Shown here: one piece after another, positions 18,569 to 28,585 of the stretch
How positions within the stretch are numbered: the first letter of the stretch is position 1
Layout: each line of letters starts with the position of its first letter
Translations under genes and position numbers: made by a program
Assembly (NCBI GenBank): GCA_963809765.1
Contig: CAWEKT010000003.1
Span: 372,001 to 436,000, forward strand
DNA length: 64,000 nucleotides
Reading direction: 5' to 3'
Source of the DNA: JACVRM01 sp963809765
Lineage (GTDB): Bacteria > Actinomycetota > Thermoleophilia > Gaiellales > Gaiellaceae
The notes under the pieces: generated by a model
What the model was told of the DNA's origin: nothing
Database searches by the model: none
Seen by the model: only the letters and a program-made list of their open reading frames with translations

Positions 18569-19528
18569 CCGCCCTTGCGCTGCCGGACGAGCTCGGTCAG
18601 CTTGGGCACGATCTCGTGGACGTCGCCGACCACGGCGACGTCGGAGTACTCGAAGATCGGGGCGTTCGGGTCCTTGTTGATGGCGACGATCACGCCCGAG
18701 GACTGCATCCCGACCTTGTGCTGGATCGCGCCCGAGATGCCGCACGCGACGTAGAGCTTCGGCGAGACCGTCTTGCCGGTCTGGCCGACCTGGGTGGCGT
18801 ACGGGTACCAGCCCGCGTCCACGACCGCGCGCGTCGCCGCCACCGCGCCGCCGAGTGCCTTGGCGAGCTCCTCGACGAGCGCGAAGTTCTCCGGGCGCGC
18901 CGAGACCGCGCCCGCCGGCCACGATGACGTCCGCGTCCTCGATCGACGGGCCCTCGGCCTCCTCGTGCGCCTGCTCGAGCATCTCCGCCGCGAGCGAGAA
19001 GTCCTGCAGCTGCGGCTCGATCCGCTCGACGGTGCCCGCTGCGCTGCTCGCGACAGGGTCGAGCGCGCCGGCACGGAAGAGCGCGATGCGCGGCGTCGAC
19101 GTCCAGCCCACCTCGCACACGACGGTGTCGCCGAGCGCCGGCTGCGTCCCGACGAGGTCGCCGCCCGACGCGGCCAGGTCGGTCAGCTGCCAGTTCACGC
19201 CGGCGTCCAGCCGGGCGGCGAGGCCGGCCGCGACGTCGCCGCCGAGGATCGACTGCGCCAGGAGGACGTTGTCGAAGCCGCCTGCTCCGACACGACCTGC
19301 TCGAGCACGTCCACGCGCGGTTGCGGCAGGGGCGCTTCCAGGCGGGCGTCGTCGGCGACGTAGACCGTCGCCTGCCCCGTGTGCGGCCGCCTGCGGCGCC
19401 AGGCCCTCGACGCCGCTGCCGACCAGCACGCCGGCGGCGTCACCGAGCTGCGCCGCCTTGGACAGCACGCCCAGCGAGGCCTTGAGGATCTCGCCGCCGT
19501 GGTGCTCGAGGAAGACGAGCGTCTTCAC
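18565..19528 (-). CDS. etfA: Electron transfer flavoprotein alpha subunit, frameshifted in this sequence
   Basis: This FAD-carrying subunit accepts electrons from acyl-CoA dehydrogenases. The N-terminal half runs KTLVFLEHHGGEILKASL and ILGGDVAAGLAARL. The C-terminal FAD-binding half is clear: DVIVAGGRGLG, GWYPYATQVGQTGKTVSPKL, YVACGISGAIQHKVGM, IVAINKDPNAPIFEYSDV. The frame breaks near 19395, 19285 and 18915 (an extra G in CCCGGAG). Both ends overlap neighbours by 4 nt: etfB upstream and ETF-QO downstream. Confidence 0.9.
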
Positions 19529-20298
19529 AGCAGCCGCTTCTCCGCCAGGTAGTCGACGACCTGCTCGGGAGCGCCGTCGCCCTCGATCCGCCGCGACTCG
19601 CCGCGGGGCGGCGGGTCCTTGAGCTCGAGCACGGACGTCCTCGAGCCGGCCTCGCCCGCCTGGGCTGCCTCGACGCCGAGGTCGGCGAGCGTGACGACGT
19701 CCTGCGGCTTCTTCTTTGCGCCCATGATCCCCTTGAGCGACGGGTAGCGCGGCTCGTTGATCGCGTCCGACACGGCCACGACGGCGGGCAGCGGGGCGCG
19801 AATGACGTCGTAGCCGAACTCCGTCTGCCTGCGTCCGCGCACGGCCCCGTCCTCGACCGTCAGCTCCGCGACCTGCGAGATCAGCGGCCGCCGGAGCCGC
19901 TCCGCAACCGCCGCCCAGAGCACGGCGCCCTCGGAGTCGGCCGCGTACTGGCCGAAGAGCACGAGATCCGGAGCCTCGCGCTCGAGCGCGGCCGCGAGCG
20001 TGCGGCTCGTGGCGACCAGGTCGGAGCCCGCCGCTCCGTCGTCCGTGACGAGGACGGCGCGGTCGGCGCCCATGGCCAGGCCCTTGCGCATGGCCTCACC
20101 CGCCGACGCCGGGCCCATCGAGACGAGCACGACCTCCCCGTCACCGGCCGCGTCCTTGAGCCGGAGAGCCTCCTCGATCGCATTCGTGTCGAACGCGTTG
20201 AGCGCGCCCTCGCCACGGCGGTCGAGCCGCTTGGTCTGCGGGTCGATCCGCTTGTTCGGCGTGTCCGGCACCTGCTTCACACAGACGGCGAGCTTCAT
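19525..20298 (-). CDS. etfB: Electron transfer flavoprotein beta subunit
   Basis: The AMP-binding ETF subunit is intact at 257 residues. Visible family segments are MKLAVCVKQVPDTPNKRID, NAFDTNAIEEALRLKD, VVLVSMGPASAGEAMRKGLAMGADRAV, FGQYAADSEGAV, and the recognition loop PRYPSLKGIMGAKKKPQDV that docks on dehydrogenases. It is the first gene of the operon with etfA and the quinone oxidoreductase. It supplies the electron sink for the acyl-CoA dehydrogenase encoded at 37.3-38.5 kb. Confidence 0.95.
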   Translation of the reverse strand: MKLAVCVKQVPDTPNKRIDPQTKRLDRRGEGALNAFDTNAIEEALRLKDAAGDGEVVLVSMGPASAGEAMRKGLAMGADRAVLVTDDGAAGSDLVATSRTLAAALEREAPDLVLFGQYAADSEGAVLWAAVAERLRRPLISQVAELTVEDGAVRGRRQTEFGYDVIRAPLPAVVAVSDAINEPRYPSLKGIMGAKKKPQDVVTLADLGVEAAQAGEAGSRTSVLELKDPPPRGESRRIEGDGAPEQVVDYLAEKRLL

Positions 20299-20493
20299 GG
20301 GCCCGTGGACTCTAGAGATTCTCGCCCGCGGCAAGACCCGGTAGGAGCCGCGCGCGAGCGCGACTCCCCCGGCCGCGATTCAAGGCCCCGGCCGCTCCCG
20401 CCGATCGTGTGTCCGAGTCCGCGTCCCCGCGCACGTGGCGCAGTCCGCCAGGCACTGCGCTAGGGTGCGCCCCTTCGGACGCGAACCGGAGCT

Positions 20494-21372
20494 ATGCAAC
20501 GCCACCGGACGACAGCCCGAGGACTCCTCCTCACTTTGGCCCTCGGCCTTGCCGCGGCAGCTTCGGCTGCGCCCGCAGGCCCGGTGCCGACGCGCATCGT
20601 CTTCCCGGTCATCGGCCCGTCCGAGTACTTCAGCTGGGACTTCGGCGCGCCGCGCCCGCAGGGGGCCCACGAGGGCACGGACATCATGTCTGCACGCTGG
20701 GCGATCGCCGTCGCCGCCGAGGCGGGGCGCGTCGACTTCGAGACGGGGAGCCGACGCGCGGGCTGCATGCTGCGACTCCACGGGCGCAGCGGCACCGAGT
20801 ACGTCTACATCCACCTCAACAACGACCGCGGCAGGGAGAACGACAACCGCGGCGGCTGTGTCTCGGGCGTCGCCTTCCCGAAGGGGCTCTCCAGCGGCAT
20901 GAGCGTGGCGGCAGGGCAGCCGGTCGGATTCGTCGGCGACTCCGGCGATGCGAACGGCATCCAGCCGCACCTCCACTTCGAGATTCGCCCCTCGGGCGGC
21001 AGCCCGGTCAATCCGTACAAGCACCTGCAGCGCGCCGAGCGGCTGCTCTTCCACGTTCCGGAGGGCCGGACGTTCGTGCTGCGGCTGGGCGGCACCGTCG
21101 TCGAGCAGACGGGTGACCGTCTCCGGCTGAAGGTGGACGCCCTGCGCTGGTGGCCGAACGGCATGCAGGTGACGAAGCTCGACCGCACCCTCGTGCTGGA
21201 CACGAGCGTCGCGGACACCGAGCGCGCCGCCCAGGCAGCGGGCAGCGCTACGACCCTCGCCGCCGGCCAGCGGGTCACCGTCTTCACGTTGCCGGCCGCG
21301 ACCACCCGCGCAGCGCAGCTCGGCAAGGCGGGCGCACTTGTCGCCGCCCGTGTTGTCCTGACGAAGCCCTAG
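20494..21372 (+). CDS. Secreted M23 (LytM-like) peptidase
   Basis: The 292-residue protein has a signal peptide (TARGLLLTLALGLAAAASAA). A zinc-peptidase domain has HEGTD as the first ligand motif (HxGxD), YIHLNND and the PHLHFEI second ligand pair. The M23 core is complete, and a C-terminal extension of about 110 residues has no clear family. A GGAG sits just before the ATG. Peptidoglycan endopeptidase or binding activity is the family role. It converges on the enoyl-CoA hydratase gene across the 181-bp inverted-repeat element. Confidence 0.85.
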   Translation: MQRHRTTARGLLLTLALGLAAAASAAPAGPVPTRIVFPVIGPSEYFSWDFGAPRPQGAHEGTDIMSARWAIAVAAEAGRVDFETGSRRAGCMLRLHGRSGTEYVYIHLNNDRGRENDNRGGCVSGVAFPKGLSSGMSVAAGQPVGFVGDSGDANGIQPHLHFEIRPSGGSPVNPYKHLQRAERLLFHVPEGRTFVLRLGGTVVEQTGDRLRLKVDALRWWPNGMQVTKLDRTLVLDTSVADTERAAQAAGSATTLAAGQRVTVFTLPAATTRAAQLGKAGALVAARVVLTKP

Positions 21373-21380
21373 GGGTCGAC

Positions 21381-21558
21381 TAGGAGGGCTTGGCTAAACG
21401 ACGACTGAGCCGCCGGAGCGCGCTGGTCGTCCCGTTTGAAACGACTGCGTCGTCCTCAGTCGCACAGATAGGACACCGCTATCTGAGCTCCTCCCTGCGT
21501 CCTAGCCTCGGGAACGACCATCGCACTCCTGCGACGAGCGACGTCCGGCCAAGCCCTC

Positions 21559-21561
<3 letters not shown>
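21381..21561. repeat. 181-bp element bounded by perfect 14-bp inverted repeats; candidate structured RNA or large bidirectional terminator
   Basis: TAGGAGGGCTTGGC (21381-21394) is exactly complementary to GCCAAGCCCTCCTA (21548-21561). Inside, GGAGCGCG (21415-21422) can pair with CGCACTCC with one mismatch, and GGTCGTCCCG (21425-21434) with CGGGAACGACC with one bulge. Two apical hairpins, CGACTG/CAGTCG and CAGATAG/CTATCTG, are also visible. The right arm covers the stop codon of the hydratase gene. No protein is plausible here. It could be a stable non-coding RNA, a two-way terminator or a small inverted-repeat mobile element; no target-site duplication was seen. Confidence 0.55.
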
Positions 21562-22332
<771 letters not shown>

Positions 22333-22506
22333 GCGCGCCCCTCGCGGCGGCGGCTCCCACCCGGCGGAGCCGGGCTCCGCCGCCGCCTCGGCCCGCTGCG
22401 GGCACGGTGCTCTCCGGGCCCGTATTACCCATACTGTTCCCTCCGCCCCCGCACCCGCAGCGAACCGCGAGGAACGCGCGGGCACCGTGGGCTAATCCAC
22501 ACAGTC

Positions 22507-22905
22507 TCAGGAGACCGGCGCCCGCTCGCGAATGAAGTCGACGATCGCGCTCGTCGGCGCGCCCGGCGTGAAGACCTCGGCCACGCCCAGGGCTCTGAGC
22601 TCGTCCGCCTCGTCAGAGGGGATCGTGCCCCCGACCACGACGAGTACGTCTTCGGCGCCGTTCGCCTTCAGCCCTTCGAGGATCCGGGGCACGAGGGTCA
22701 TGTGCGCCCCCGAGAGAATCGAGATGCCGACCGCGTCGGCGTCCTCCTGAATTGCCGTCTCGACGATCTGCTCAGGCGTCTGGTGCAGCCCGGTGTAGAT
22801 GACCTCCATGCCTGCGTCACGGAGCGCCCGCGCGATGATCTTCGCGCCGCGGTCGTGCCCGTCCAGACCGGGCTTTGCGATCACTACGCGAATCCTGCCT
22901 GCCAC
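22507..22905 (-). CDS. B12-binding small subunit of acyl-CoA mutase
   Basis: The 132-residue stand-alone cobalamin-binding domain has RVVIAKPGLDGHDRGAKII, containing the DxHxxG motif whose His is the lower cobalt ligand. SILSGAHMTL and VVVGGTIPSDEADELRALG line the nucleotide tail pocket. It is too short to act alone and must pair with a catalytic subunit such as the one at 26.9-28.6 kb, 4 kb away. A canonical TATACT box lies 9 nt before the GTG, and the divergent hydrolase gene starts 14 nt away. Confidence 0.92.
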   Translation of the reverse strand: MAGRIRVVIAKPGLDGHDRGAKIIARALRDAGMEVIYTGLHQTPEQIVETAIQEDADAVGISILSGAHMTLVPRILEGLKANGAEDVLVVVGGTIPSDEADELRALGVAEVFTPGAPTSAIVDFIRERAPVS

Positions 22906-22919
22906 GGATCGGCCAGTAT

Positions 22920-23645
22920 ATGAGGGTGCAGGTCACGGTCGTCGGCTGCTCCCCGGCCTGGCCCAACCCCGGGGGCGCCCAGTCTGGGTACCTCGTCGAC
23001 GGCCGGGTGCTCCTCGACTGCGGGCCGGGCGTGCTGGCGCGACTGCGCTCGGAGAACGGCTCGTGGCCCAACGTCGACGCGATCGTCATCACCCACTTCC
23101 ACCTCGACCACTGGGGTGACGTCGTCCCATGGGTGTGGGGCCGGATGTTCGGCCTCGGCCGCGAGCTCGAGCCGACGCAGCTGTGGGTTCCGCCCGACGG
23201 GACGAAGGAGCTCGAGCTCTTCGGCGGGACGTTCGGGACGCCGTGGATGTTCGAGAAGACCTTCGTGGTGCACGAGTACGCCGAGGAGGAGCCCTTCACC
23301 ATCAACGGGCTCGAGCTGATCGCGATCCGTGTCCCCCACTACACCCTTCGCACCTTCGCGCTCCGCGTGACGGACGGCACGCGCACGCTCGCCTACTCGG
23401 GCGACTCCGGCCCGAGTGACCGGCTCGCGGAGGTCGCACGTGGCGCCGACCTGTTCATCTGCGAGGCGACGCTCGAGCGCGGCGAGCTCGACGGCGAGCC
23501 GCGTGGGCACCTGTCGGCCGAGGAGGCGGTGGAGGCGTTCGAGGCCTCGGGTGCCGCCCGGCTCCTGCTGACGCACCGCCCGCTGGAGCTGCCGCTCGAC
23601 TCCGGGCTCGAGCAGGCCTACGACGGCATGGTCGTCGAGGTCTAG
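22920..23645 (+). CDS. Metallo-beta-lactamase-fold hydrolase
   Basis: The 241-residue protein has the MBL zinc signature THFHLDHWGD (HxHxDH) and later ligands in AYSGDSGPSD and LLLTHRP. The length and YLVDGRVLLDCGPG opening resemble the RNase Z/phosphodiesterase-like branch, but the substrate is unknown. It is divergently transcribed from the B12-binding gene and stops 2 nt before the convergent MarR gene stop. Confidence 0.85.
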   Translation: MRVQVTVVGCSPAWPNPGGAQSGYLVDGRVLLDCGPGVLARLRSENGSWPNVDAIVITHFHLDHWGDVVPWVWGRMFGLGRELEPTQLWVPPDGTKELELFGGTFGTPWMFEKTFVVHEYAEEEPFTINGLELIAIRVPHYTLRTFALRVTDGTRTLAYSGDSGPSDRLAEVARGADLFICEATLERGELDGEPRGHLSAEEAVEAFEASGAARLLLTHRPLELPLDSGLEQAYDGMVVEV

Positions 23646-23646
23646 C

Positions 23647-24003
23647 TCAGCCGGCGAGCTTCGCGAGCACGTCGCGGAACTTCACCCGCTCGGACTCCGA
23701 AAGCCCCGCCACGACCGGCGGCTCGTCGAACAGGCAGCCCAGCAGCTGCGCGCGCAGGGCGGCGCCCTCCTGCGTCAGGGCGACCGGACGGACACGGCGG
23801 TCGTGGACGGCAGGACGGCGCTCAACGAGCCCACGAGCCTCGAGGCCGTCGAGCGGCCCGGCGAGGTTCGACGGGTCCATGTGGCACCGCTCGGCGAGCG
23901 TGCCCACCGAGATGCTCTCGCCGGGTGATGTCCGCCAGAGCGCGTTCGCCTGGGGCGCCGTCAGCCCGAAGCGCTCCAGGCAACCCACCTGGTGCTCCTT
24001 CAT
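23647..24003 (-). CDS. MarR family transcriptional regulator
   Basis: The winged-helix DNA-binding region is clear: LTAPQANALW, SVGTLAERCHMDPSNLAGPLDGLEARGLVERRP, HDRRVRPVALTQEG. The ATG at 24003 gives 118 residues, short for MarR. The frame stays open upstream with IVEQISSLFTLAARR, which is typical MarR dimerisation sequence, but has no ATG/GTG/TTG. The true start may therefore be a rare codon, or a base may be wrong. It is divergent from the MFS exporter and very likely represses it through the inverted repeat at 24060-24072. Confidence 0.85.
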   Translation of the reverse strand: MKEHQVGCLERFGLTAPQANALWRTSPGESISVGTLAERCHMDPSNLAGPLDGLEARGLVERRPAVHDRRVRPVALTQEGAALRAQLLGCLFDEPPVVAGLSESERVKFRDVLAKLAG

Positions 24004-24040
24004 GCGTCGCGCAGCGAGCGTGAAGAGCGACGAGATCTGC

Positions 24041-24072
24041 TCGACAATCGATTCGATATCGGTATTCTACCG
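24041..24072 (+). promoter_or_regulatory. Promoter with MarR-type operator in front of the MFS exporter gene
   Basis: TCGACA (24041-24046), 16 nt, TATTCT (24063-24068), then 7 nt to the ATG at 24076: a sigma70-like leaderless promoter. The inverted repeat CGGTA-TTC-TACCG (24060-24072) covers the -10 box. A bound repressor would block it. The divergent marR gene is the obvious candidate regulator. Confidence 0.5.
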
Positions 24073-24075
24073 GTA

Positions 24076-25353
24076 ATGCGGGGCCAACGCCTGAGCCCAG
24101 ACTTCTGGCGCTTCTGGACCGGCCAGACGATCTCCAACCTCGGGAGCTCGTTCACGTTCTTCGCCCTCCCGCTGCTCGTCTACGAGCTGACCGGGTCGGC
24201 GGTGAACCTGGCCGCGACCACCGCCGCCTACCTGCTGCCCTACCTGCTCTTCGGGCTCGTCATCGGCGCCTGGGTCGACCGCGTCGACCGCAAGCGCCTG
24301 ATGATCGCGGTCGACCTCCTCCGCGCGGCGGCGATCGCCACCGTGCCGGCGCTCGCAGCCATGGATGCGCTCAGCGTCTGGTGGATCTACGGGATGGCGT
24401 TCGTGACCGCGACCTTCACGATCGCGTTCGACGCCTGCGAGTTCGCGGCCGTGCCCAGCCTCGTCGGCAAGGACGACCTCGTCACGGCCAACGGGCGGAT
24501 CCAGGCCAGCTACCAGGCGGCGACGTTCCTCGGGCCGATCATGGCGGGCGTGATGCTCGGCAGCGGCTTGCCCGTCGAGGACGTGCTCCTCGTCGACGCC
24601 GCCTCGTTCGTCGCCTCTGCGGCGGCGCTTGCGCTCGTGCGCTCGAGCTTCAACCCACCGGCGGACGAGCGGCGCGAGCCGACCACCATCCGGCGCGACG
24701 TGGTCGAGGGCCTGCGCTACGTGCTCTCCCACCCCGTGCTGCGGAACATCTCGATCATGATGGCGCTGTTCAACTTCGTCGGTGCGACGGCGACCACGCA
24801 GCTCGTGCTCTTTGCGAAGGAGCGCCTGGACGCCTCGAACGCACAGGTCGGCTTTCTGTACTCGGCAGGGAGCGCCGGCATCGTCGTCCTGAGCCTCCTC
24901 GCCGGCCCGATCCGGAGGCGGCTGTCGTTCAGCGTGGCCGCGCTCGGCGCGCTGATGCTCTTCGGGCTGCTCACCGTCGGCTTCGCGCTCACCGAGGTGT
25001 ACTGGCTGGCGCTCGTGCTGTGGGCTCTCATCGCCGGCCTCGGGCTCTTCTTCAACATCAACACCCAGAGCCTGCGCCAGCAGATCGTGCCGAGCCACAT
25101 GCTCGGGCGCGTCATGAGCATCGCGGGCGTGCTCGCGTGGTCGGCGATCCCGCTCGGCACCCTGCTTGGCGGCTGGGTCATCGAGGAGACCGGGAACGTG
25201 GCCGGCGTCTACGCGGCGATCGGCGTCATCACCTTCCTGATCGCCTTCTGCTTCCGCTTCACGGCGCTCGGCCACGCGGAGGACTACATCGAGGAGGCCC
25301 CGCGCGAGGAGGCGGAGGACGAACTCGAGCCGGCGGCGCAGCCGGCCCGGTGA
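24076..25353 (+). CDS. MFS exporter (MFS_3/EntS-like)
   Basis: This 425-residue inner-membrane transporter has about 12 hydrophobic segments. It shows the MFS_3 family signs: LSPDFWRFWTGQTISNLGSS at the N-terminus, GAWVDRVDRKRLMI as loop 2-3 signature, and IVPSHMLGRVMSI in the second half. The tail is acidic and probably cytoplasmic. Such proteins export siderophores, macrolides or other drugs. It lies under the MarR-type operator and overlaps the serine-hydrolase gene by 4 nt (GTGA), suggesting a small drug-response operon. Confidence 0.88.
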   Translation: MRGQRLSPDFWRFWTGQTISNLGSSFTFFALPLLVYELTGSAVNLAATTAAYLLPYLLFGLVIGAWVDRVDRKRLMIAVDLLRAAAIATVPALAAMDALSVWWIYGMAFVTATFTIAFDACEFAAVPSLVGKDDLVTANGRIQASYQAATFLGPIMAGVMLGSGLPVEDVLLVDAASFVASAAALALVRSSFNPPADERREPTTIRRDVVEGLRYVLSHPVLRNISIMMALFNFVGATATTQLVLFAKERLDASNAQVGFLYSAGSAGIVVLSLLAGPIRRRLSFSVAALGALMLFGLLTVGFALTEVYWLALVLWALIAGLGLFFNINTQSLRQQIVPSHMLGRVMSIAGVLAWSAIPLGTLLGGWVIEETGNVAGVYAAIGVITFLIAFCFRFTALGHAEDYIEEAPREEAEDELEPAAQPAR

Positions 25354-26915
25354 CGGTCGGCGACTACCTCGCGCGCATCACCCCGTACGGCTTCGCCGGC
25401 TCCTGCCTCGTGGCCGCGGGGGACGAGATCGAGTTGGCGGAGGGGTACGGGCTCGCCGTGCGTGCGACCGGCGCGCCGAACGGCGCCGACACCGTGCATG
25501 CGCTCGCCTCGTTGACGAAGCAGCTCACGGCGGCCGCGATCCTGAAGCTCGAGGAGCAGGGCCTCCTGTCCACCGGCGACGCGGTCGCCCGGTTCGCGGC
25601 CGTGCCGGAGGACAAGGCGGCGATCACGCTGCACCACCTGCTGACGCACACTGCCGGCCTGGTCGGGGACACCGGCCCGGACTTCGAGCCCTGCCCGCGG
25701 GACGTGGCGCTCGAGCGGATGCTCGCCGCGCCGCTGCTCTTCCCGCCGGGTGAGGGGCAGGCGTACTCCAACGCCGGCTTCAGCTTGCTCGCCGCGGTCG
25801 TCGAGAGCGTGTCCGGGCGCGGGTACGAGGACTACCTGCGCGGCGCGCTGCTCGAGCCGGCAGGGCTGACGTCAACGGGGTTCCGGCTCCCCGACTGGAG
25901 CCGCGCGACGGTGGCGCACTGGTACACCGACTCGAAGGAATGGGGCGTGCCCCTCGACAAGCCCTACCCGTGCTGGAACATCCTCGGCAACGGCGACGTG
26001 CTGTCGACCGCGCCGGATCTGTACCGCTGGCTGCGCGCCCTGCGTGGCGAGAGCCTCCTCGGCAACCGCTCGCGCGCAAAGCTGTTCACCGCGGCCGCCG
26101 GCGACTTCGGCTACGGCTGGCGAGTCACCGACACGCCTCGCGGGAACCTGGTGGAGCACGGAGGCGCCTCGACGGACGGCGTCAGCGCCATGCTCTCGTG
26201 GTTCCGCGATGCAGACGTGACGGTCGCGCTGCTGTGCAACCGGATGCATGCCGGAGCACCGCTCGCCCACCTGGTGCAGACGCGTGTCGCGGCAGCCGCG
26301 TTCGGTGAGGACGTCGCCCTGCCGCCTGCCGCTGAGCCGGCGCCACCGCCCTGGCCCGAGGGCGAGTTCGACTTGCCGGCCGGCAGCAGCATCAGCCTCG
26401 AGTCACGGGCAGACGAGCTCTGCGCGGTCGCGCGCGGGCAAGAGGCGGTCGACCTGCTCGCCTGGGGCGGCGCCTCGTACACCGAGTTGAACGAGCGCGC
26501 ACGTGAGCTGGTCGCGGCCGCACTCGCGGGCGACCTGGCGCCGCTGCAGGGCGAAGCGGGCGCAGATCCGGTGCGCGTCGAGCGGTTCCGCCGGCTGCTC
26601 GAGCCGCACGCAGGTGCCGAGCCGGGCACCGCGCTCACCGCCCCGGCGCACCTCGCCGGAGCCGCCGAAACACGTGTGGCGCTCCGGGACGGCGATGCGG
26701 TCGGCCTTTTCTGGCGGGACGGCAGCCTCCTGGGGATCGCACCCTCTGAGCCGCCCTCCGAGCTCGTTCTCCCGCTGGCGCGGGCCGGCGAGCGCTACGC
26801 CGCCTACCACCTCGGCTCGGAGCGGTACGCCGAGCTCGAGCTGGCGGGCGCGCGGCTGGTCGTCCACGCCGGCGGCCGCAGCGTCACGGCCGGGCACATC
26901 GGAGACGTCTCCTAG
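25350..26915 (+). CDS. Beta-lactamase-related serine hydrolase
   Basis: The 521-residue protein has the class C/serine-hydrolase layout: SLTK (SxxK nucleophile), YSNAGF (YxN) and HGGASTDG (HxG, the KTG equivalent). LHHLLTHTAGL is the usual helix after the nucleophile. No signal peptide is visible, so it may act in the cytoplasm as an esterase or amidase instead of resisting beta-lactams. The last about 200 residues form a separate beta-rich domain with no named family. It is coupled to the MFS gene. Its stop overlaps that of the convergent mutase gene by 2 nt. Confidence 0.85.
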   Translation: MTVGDYLARITPYGFAGSCLVAAGDEIELAEGYGLAVRATGAPNGADTVHALASLTKQLTAAAILKLEEQGLLSTGDAVARFAAVPEDKAAITLHHLLTHTAGLVGDTGPDFEPCPRDVALERMLAAPLLFPPGEGQAYSNAGFSLLAAVVESVSGRGYEDYLRGALLEPAGLTSTGFRLPDWSRATVAHWYTDSKEWGVPLDKPYPCWNILGNGDVLSTAPDLYRWLRALRGESLLGNRSRAKLFTAAAGDFGYGWRVTDTPRGNLVEHGGASTDGVSAMLSWFRDADVTVALLCNRMHAGAPLAHLVQTRVAAAAFGEDVALPPAAEPAPPPWPEGEFDLPAGSSISLESRADELCAVARGQEAVDLLAWGGASYTELNERARELVAAALAGDLAPLQGEAGADPVRVERFRRLLEPHAGAEPGTALTAPAHLAGAAETRVALRDGDAVGLFWRDGSLLGIAPSEPPSELVLPLARAGERYAAYHLGSERYAELELAGARLVVHAGGRSVTAGHIGDVS

Positions 26916-28585
26916 AACACAGGCGTCTCGCGCCAGACGCCCCAGACCTCGCGCAGCGCGTCGCACATCTCGCCCATCGTCACGTACGCCCTGGACGCGT
27001 CGATGATGAGCGGCATGAGGTTCGCCTCGCCGGCCGCCGCCTCCTTGAGCCGAGCGAGCTCCCGCTCGGCCGCGGCGGAGTCACGTCGCGCACGCAGCGC
27101 CTGGACGCGCTCGACCTGCTTGCCCTCGAGTGCAGGATCGATGCGCAGGATCTCGAGCGGCGCGTCGTCGGTCGTCTCGTAGCGGTTGACGCCGACAATG
27201 ACGCGCTGGCGTGCCTCGACCTCGGACTGGTAGCGGAACGAGGCATCGGCGATCTCGCGCTGGAAGAAGTTCTCCTTGATCGCCGGCACGACACCGCCGA
27301 GCTCGCGAATCCTGGCGAAGTACTCGTAGGCCGCCGCTTCCATGCGGTTGGTCAGATCCTCGACGTAGTACGAGCCGCCGAGCGGATCGATCGTGTTGAC
27401 CACGCCCGTCTCGTGCGCGATCACCTGCTGGGTCCGCAGCGCCAGGCGAACGGCGTTCTCCGTCGGCAGCGCCAGCGCCTCGTCGAACGAGTTCGTGTGC
27501 AGCGACTGGGTCCCGCCCAGGACCGCCGCGAGGGCCTCGAGCGCCGTGCGCACGATGTTGACCTCGGGCTGCTGGGCGGTCAGCGACACGCCCGCCGTCT
27601 GCGTGTGGAAGCGCATCAGCCACGACCGGGGGTTCTTCGCCCCGTAGGTCTCGCGCAGCTCCCGCGCCCAGATCCGCCGCGCTGCCCGGTACTTGGCGAT
27701 CTCCTCGAAGAAGTCGAGGTGCGCGTTGAAGAAGAAGGACAGCCGCGGTGCGAAGTCGTCGACGTCCAGCCCGCGCTCCTGGCACGCCTCGACGTAGGCG
27801 AACCCGTCTGCGAGCGTGAACGCGAGCTCCTGGACGGCGTTCGAGCCCGCCTCGCGGATGTGGTAGCCGGAGATCGAGATCGGATGCCATCTCGGCATCT
27901 CCTGCGCACAGAACTCGACCATGTCGACGACAAGGCGCATGGAGGGCTCCGGCGGGAAGATCCACTCCTTCTGCGCGATGTACTCCTTGAGGATGTCCGT
28001 CTGGATCGTCCCGCGAAGCTCGCTGGGCGCCGTCCCCTGCTGCTCGCCGACGCAGGCGTAGAACGCGAGCAGCATCGCCGCCGGCGCGTTGATCGTCATC
28101 GAGGTCGACACGTCGCCGAGCGGGATGCCGGCGAAGAGCGTCTCCATGTCGGCGAGCGAGTCGATCGCCACGCCCTCGCGGCCCACCTCGCCGAGCGAGC
28201 GCGCGTGGTCGGAGTCGTAGCCCATGAGCGTGGGCATGTCGAAAGCCGTCGACAGGCCGGTCTGGCCGTGGTCGAGCAGGTAGCGGAAGCGCTCGTTCGT
28301 CTCCTCGGCGGTGCCGAAGCCCGCGAACTGGCGCATCGTCCAGAGCCGGCCGCGGTACATCGAGGGGTAGACCCCCCGGGTGAACGGATAGACGCCCGGG
28401 TAGCCCAGGTCGTGGTCGTAGTCGACGGCGACCGTCTCAGACGTGTACAGCGGCTCGTTCTCGAGGCCTGAGATGGTCGAGAACAGCTCGCCCTGGCGCT
28501 CAGGCGTGCGCTCGTAGAGCTCCTCGCGCCACGCGTCGACGGCGTTCGAGACGGGTGGGTCTTCGGTCGTCGCCACGAGGCGCAT
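26912..28585 (-). CDS. Methylmalonyl-CoA mutase family large subunit (without B12 domain)
   Basis: The 557-residue protein is the TIM-barrel substrate-binding part of a B12-dependent acyl-CoA mutase. Segments seen are PYTRG-like YPFTRGVYPSMYRGRLWTMR, FAGFGTAEETNERFRYLL, GLSTAFDMPTLMGYDSDH, ISGYHIREAGSNAVQELAFTLADG and the QQPEVNIVRTALEALAAVLGGTQSLHTN-type core. The C-terminal cobalamin domain is absent and is supplied by the separate gene at 22.5 kb. Methylmalonyl-CoA is the default guess, but isobutyryl- or ethylmalonyl-CoA forms share this layout and cannot be excluded. Confidence 0.9.
   Translation of the reverse strand: MRLVATTEDPPVSNAVDAWREELYERTPERQGELFSTISGLENEPLYTSETVAVDYDHDLGYPGVYPFTRGVYPSMYRGRLWTMRQFAGFGTAEETNERFRYLLDHGQTGLSTAFDMPTLMGYDSDHARSLGEVGREGVAIDSLADMETLFAGIPLGDVSTSMTINAPAAMLLAFYACVGEQQGTAPSELRGTIQTDILKEYIAQKEWIFPPEPSMRLVVDMVEFCAQEMPRWHPISISGYHIREAGSNAVQELAFTLADGFAYVEACQERGLDVDDFAPRLSFFFNAHLDFFEEIAKYRAARRIWARELRETYGAKNPRSWLMRFHTQTAGVSLTAQQPEVNIVRTALEALAAVLGGTQSLHTNSFDEALALPTENAVRLALRTQQVIAHETGVVNTIDPLGGSYYVEDLTNRMEAAAYEYFARIRELGGVVPAIKENFFQREIADASFRYQSEVEARQRVIVGVNRYETTDDAPLEILRIDPALEGKQVERVQALRARRDSAAAERELARLKEAAAGEANLMPLIIDASRAYVTMGEMCDALREVWGVWRETPVF

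Noticed and set aside
20299..20493. Gap of 195 bases before the M23 gene as a riboswitch or RNA gene
   Set aside because: It contains only short GC palindromes and no recognisable conserved riboswitch or tRNA pattern. I see nothing beyond probable promoters for the two divergent genes.
24381..25349. Long overlapping plus-strand frame entering the serine hydrolase from within the MFS gene
   Set aside because: Its N-terminal part is Arg-rich and non-homologous. The real hydrolase starts at GTG 25350, coupled to the MFS stop.
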